Below, in pieces: positions 60,948 through 64,000 of a DNA stretch of 64,000 bases. How positions within the stretch are numbered: position 1 is the stretch's first letter; each line of letters starts with the position of its first letter. The DNA is from BS150m-G50 sp964517435. Lineage in GTDB: Bacteria > CAIWAD01 > BS150m-G50. The position numbers and the translations under genes were made by a program. The DNA lies in contig CAZFEC010000008.1 of assembly GCA_964517435.1 (NCBI GenBank), positions 16,581-80,580 on the forward strand. Reading direction: 5' to 3'. Under the pieces are notes generated by a model, which saw only the letters and a list, made by a program, of their open reading frames with translations, was not told the DNA's origin and ran no database searches.

Positions 60948-63440
60948 CTACAGGCACCGGGTCTGCTCGAGACGGGTGCGGGCTTCCGCGTCGCGCTCGA
61001 AGGCGAGCAGGACTTTGGCTTGCAGCAGCAGCGTCTCCGCGTGATCGATCGTCAGCTCCGCCTCCGGGGGCAGGGCGGCCGCCAGCTGTGCGCAGGCGGT
61101 CTCGATCTGTCCCGCCGCGATCATCGCTTCCGCCAGGTTGTGCCGCGAGTTGCAGATCATCTCCCGGTTGCCGATCAGCTCCGCCAGCTGCAGGCAGCGG
61201 TGCAGAGCGGTCAACGCCTCCTCCACCTGTCCCTGATGCAGAGCCAGCAGGGCCATGTTGGTGCCGCTCTGCTGTTCCAGCACCACCAGGTGGTGTTCAC
61301 GCGCCTGGCCAGCTACCTGGGTCAGCAATTCCAGCGCTTCCCGTTCGCGGCCGGTGCGAATGCGGATTACCGCCAGATTGTTTCGAAAGAGCAGGTCCTG
61401 ATTTGAAGTCAGGGCGTCAGTGGACAGCAGTTGCTCCCAGATCTCACCGGCTGGTTCCAGCTTCTGCAGATGATAGTACACTGTCGCTAATGTATTCATC
61501 GGACTGACGAGGTCTGATCTCCACTCTAAATCTGCTTTTTTCGTCTCCGCCTCCTCGAGCGTCCGGGTGACCTTGTCGATTTCCCCCAGCAGGAGGTACT
61601 GGTAGGCCAGGCGGCTCAGGAAGCGAAAACGGGAATTGGTGTCGTCGCCGATAAGCGGTTCCAGGTCGCGCTGCAGGACCTCCAGCCCCGCCGCCGGTCC
61701 TTCCATCAGCGTCGTCAGGTGGATAAGGCGATCGATGTGCTTCTGTGTGCGTTCGAACGAAAGCGACCTTTCCACCAGCTTTCGCGCAGTCGGCAGCTCT
61801 CCCCGGTCAAGAGCAATATTGAATTTCAACTCCAGGATTGTTGACTGCTGTTCCGAGACGGCCAACTCCTCCAGGCGGTCGAGTAGCACCCCCGCCAGGT
61901 CATAGTTGACAGTCTTGATCAGGCGTTCGGCCAGGCTCAACGCTGCGTCTGCCTCTGCCTCCTCGATACCGATCGCAATCAGGTGGTGCGCCAGAGCGCC
62001 GATGGCATCCGGGTACCGCTTCCGCAACCAGTCGTACCAGTCGGAATGAGCGGAGACGTGCAGCTCCGGCGACAGTTCGGCGCGGATCAGCTCCGATGCC
62101 GGTCGCAGACCGGCATGGGGATCTCGTTTCAGCAGGCTCTTGAGATGGAGCGGCGCCAGGTGGTCGGAAAGACCGGTGGCAGCCAGGAACTCATCCTGCT
62201 GACGAGCGGTGATACCGGGCGCCTGGGAGCCGATTATCGCAAGTGCCCGCAGCTCCTGCGGGGTCAGTGCCTCCAGCACCCGCCGGTAGAAATCGACCAG
62301 GGTGGCCAGTTGCCGCGGTTTCGACCGCCACCGCCAGCCGTCAGGTTCCAGTACCAGGCTCTTCTCGTCGACATTGAGCCGGAACAGCTGCCAGAGGTGC
62401 TGCAGGTGGCTGGAACAGATCTTGAGCAGATCGGCGAGTATCGGTTCCCCCGCGGGCGTGACATGGGTGCCCGCGCCCAGCATCGCCGCGAAGAAGGGCT
62501 TCTCCGGCACCGGCAGTGCAATCCCCTCTCCGGCGGGCGCGGCGGTGCGCAGCCAGAACAGCTTCAGCTCCAGTTGCGGCAGCACCCGGTCGAACAGTTG
62601 CCGCAGCTCCGCGCTTTCCGCCGCCGCTTCGATCGTATCCTCGATCAGCAGGACAAAAGTGCGGTCCGGAAAGTGCCGCTGCAGCAGCGCCAGGGCGGCG
62701 TAAGCGAGGACGGCGTATTCCTCCGGCTGATGCTTGCCGATCAACAGGTCGCTGACCGGTCCCGCCGGCACCGGCAGCTCCAGCTCCCGGATCAGCTGTG
62801 CCAGCGCGTCGAACAGACCGCGGGCGCTGTCGATCTTTGGCAGGAGCCGCCATTCGCAGCTGGCGCTCTCCTCCTGCAGGAGCTGCTGTAGTATGCTTTT
62901 CTTGCCGCTGCCGTGCGGTGCGGTGAGCAGCACCAGGGAGTGGGTCTCAGCCGAGAGTTGCTCGCGCAGTGGCGCCACCATCGGATGGCTCTCCAGGAAG
63001 GCGGGGCTGGTGGCCAGCTGCAGTTCGATCGGCAGCGTCGGTTCCGCCTTCGCCAGCGTTTCCGCGACGGTCAACCGCCGGGAGGGGTCCAGATCGACCA
63101 ATCGCCGCAGCAGGTCGCGGCTCCACTCCGAACAGCCCCGGAGTTCGTTCCAGGGGAGTTCCCCCGCCTGTTTAGATGCGAACAGCGCTTCCGGTTCCTC
63201 CGGGAAGGGAAAGCGCCCCAGCGCCAGCGACAGAATCAGAATGCCGGCGGCGTAGAGGTCGGTGGCGGGGCTGACCGGCTGGTCCCGCAGTTGTTCCGGC
63301 GCCATGTAGATGGGAGTACCGCTGCGCTGGTCCGTGATGTGGTCGAGCGGCTGCGCCAGACCGAAATCGATCAGCTGAATCCGGTCGTTCGACCAGAAGA
63401 CATTCTCCAGCGTCAGGTCGCCGTGGATGTAGCCGACCCG
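60948..63440 (-). pseudogene. Ser/Thr kinase-ATPase-TPR protein: middle part, between a frameshift and an amber codon
   Basis: About 830 codons. The first 45 restore the kinase catalytic core in this frame: IHGDLTLEN (HxDxxxxN), LIDFG and GTPIYMAPEQL. Then come kinase subdomains IX-XI (DLYAAGILILSLALGRFPF), an AAA/STAND-like ATPase with Walker A LLTAPHGSGKKSILQQL, and a long TPR-like region (LSFERTQKHIDRLIHLTTLMEG, LLFRNNLAVIRIRTGRE, ICNSRHNLAEAMIAAGQ). It ends at TAG (60948-60950). PknK/HstK-like proteins have this order; the wild-type protein would be about 1,170 residues. Confidence 0.75.
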
Positions 63441-63910
63441 GTGTGCAGGTAGCGCACAGCGGTCAGCAGCTGCAACAGCATCCGCTCGAGGGTCTCCGGA
63501 GCGGGAGGGTCCAGCTCCCCCAGCGGGCGGCCGCTGACGAATTCCAGCTCCAGCACCGCCGGGTTCTGCTCATCTCCCGGTTCCATACTGTGCACACCCG
63601 CGATGAAGGGGGAATTGAAGCGGGAGAGCACCTGGAATTCGCGCAGGAACTGCGGCAGGGACTCCGGGGAGCGGCTCACTTTGATGACCACTTCCCGTTC
63701 TGTCTTGCGGTTGGTGGCGAGGTAGACATCGGCGAAGGAACCCTTGCCGAGGAACCGCTTGACAGTGTAGGTATCGGACTGAAACTGCGCCAAAGTGCCT
63801 GCCTGGCTGTTTCGTGTGAATTCGTCATCGAGGGAAATAGACGCTATTAAAGAGTTAGTTGGCGCAGAAAGTGTCAAGGAAAGCGGGCCGGGAGGGCTGC
63901 GCGGTAGCAT
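63413..63910 (-). pseudogene. Ser/Thr kinase N-terminal lobe, cut off by a frameshift
   Basis: 165 codons. The glycine loop is FLGKGSFADVYLA, the ATP Lys is in REVVIKVS, alpha-C is in FLREFQVLSRF, and the hinge strand is VLELEFVSGRPLGEL. At LLTAVRYLH the frame runs into 8 unrelated codons and stops. The break is at GTGTG (63441-63445; CACAC on the coding strand): removing one AC gives LHRVGYIHGDL, exactly the kinase pattern, in the downstream frame. The true start is uncertain (ATG 63910 or a TTG nearer the kinase fold). Confidence 0.72.
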
Positions 63911-64000
63911 TTTGTGCGGGGCGGGACAGCGAAGTCACGACGGTAGTTCGCCGGGTGGCGGTAGAATCGGACCGCCGGTCGTTTTTGCTTGCATAACCCT

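Noticed and set aside
1..64000. CRISPR arrays, integrases, transposases, rRNA
   Set aside because: No regular spaced repeats and no recognisable recombinase or rRNA sequence were seen in the window.

Overview
The window is GC-rich, gene-dense DNA from a Gram-negative bacterium that is probably an uncultured member of the FCB superphylum (Fibrobacterota/Chlorobiota/Bacteroidota and the candidate phyla around them). The evidence is a GWxTD-domain protein, two giant secreted proteins with Por/FlgD-type C-terminal sorting modules (motifs NPFNP and PNPFN), a TonB receptor with an N-terminal carboxypeptidase-regulatory-like domain, several lipoproteins, a 2TM-domain protein and a 30-residue COX24-like basic protein. 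No phage, insertion sequence, CRISPR array or integrase is visible. The phylum is inferred from gene content only.

Layout. Bases 1-14.7 kb hold mostly single metabolic, redox and stress genes on the + strand: HAD phosphatase, SDR, TonB receptor, Fe-S protein coupled to a zinc alcohol dehydrogenase, a rhodanese-PEBP fusion, a SlyD-like isomerase and a KamA-like radical SAM enzyme. Bases 14.7-18.6 kb hold a minus-strand selenium operon: YedE transporter, TusA-like protein, class V desulfurase, DUF3343 and SelD. SelD itself reads through an in-frame TGA as selenocysteine, followed by a plausible bacterial SECIS hairpin, so the organism should make selenoproteins. Bases 19-29.7 kb hold small + strand genes ending in hisS. 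Bases 29.7-37.8 kb are a three-gene minus-strand operon of exported proteins (1,298 and 1,174 residues plus a lipoprotein-like protein). Bases 38.3-43.8 kb hold HDOD, CheR-like, Hsp20, Lon and PHP genes.

Bases 43.9-52.8 kb are housekeeping: tRNA-Leu(CAG), rpsT, a LysM transglycosylase, HU, a COX24-like protein, then a tightly overlapping run xseA-xseB-nadK-ftsY-rimO-GWxTD. Bases 52.9-55.4 kb are a DNA-damage cluster (dinB, a DUF6504-like gene, lexA). Bases 55.9-64 kb hold signalling genes: two paralogous lipoproteins, a flavin reductase, a PP2C phosphatase, a GAF histidine kinase and a Ser/Thr kinase-ATPase-TPR gene broken by one frameshift and one in-frame TAG.

The most unusual signals are: (1) the octamer GTGATACA, found 19 times on the two strands against about one expected, with 14 copies in 30.7-43.8 kb and none after; (2) three matching sigma-54-type promoters before the TonB receptor and both paralogous lipoproteins; (3) selenocysteine SelD; (4) the two lesions in the kinase gene; (5) the rhodanese-PEBP fusion, which keeps a perfect internal ribosome-binding site; (6) tandem 21-bp operator-like repeats upstream of the PP2C gene. 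Counts were made by eye and should be recomputed.
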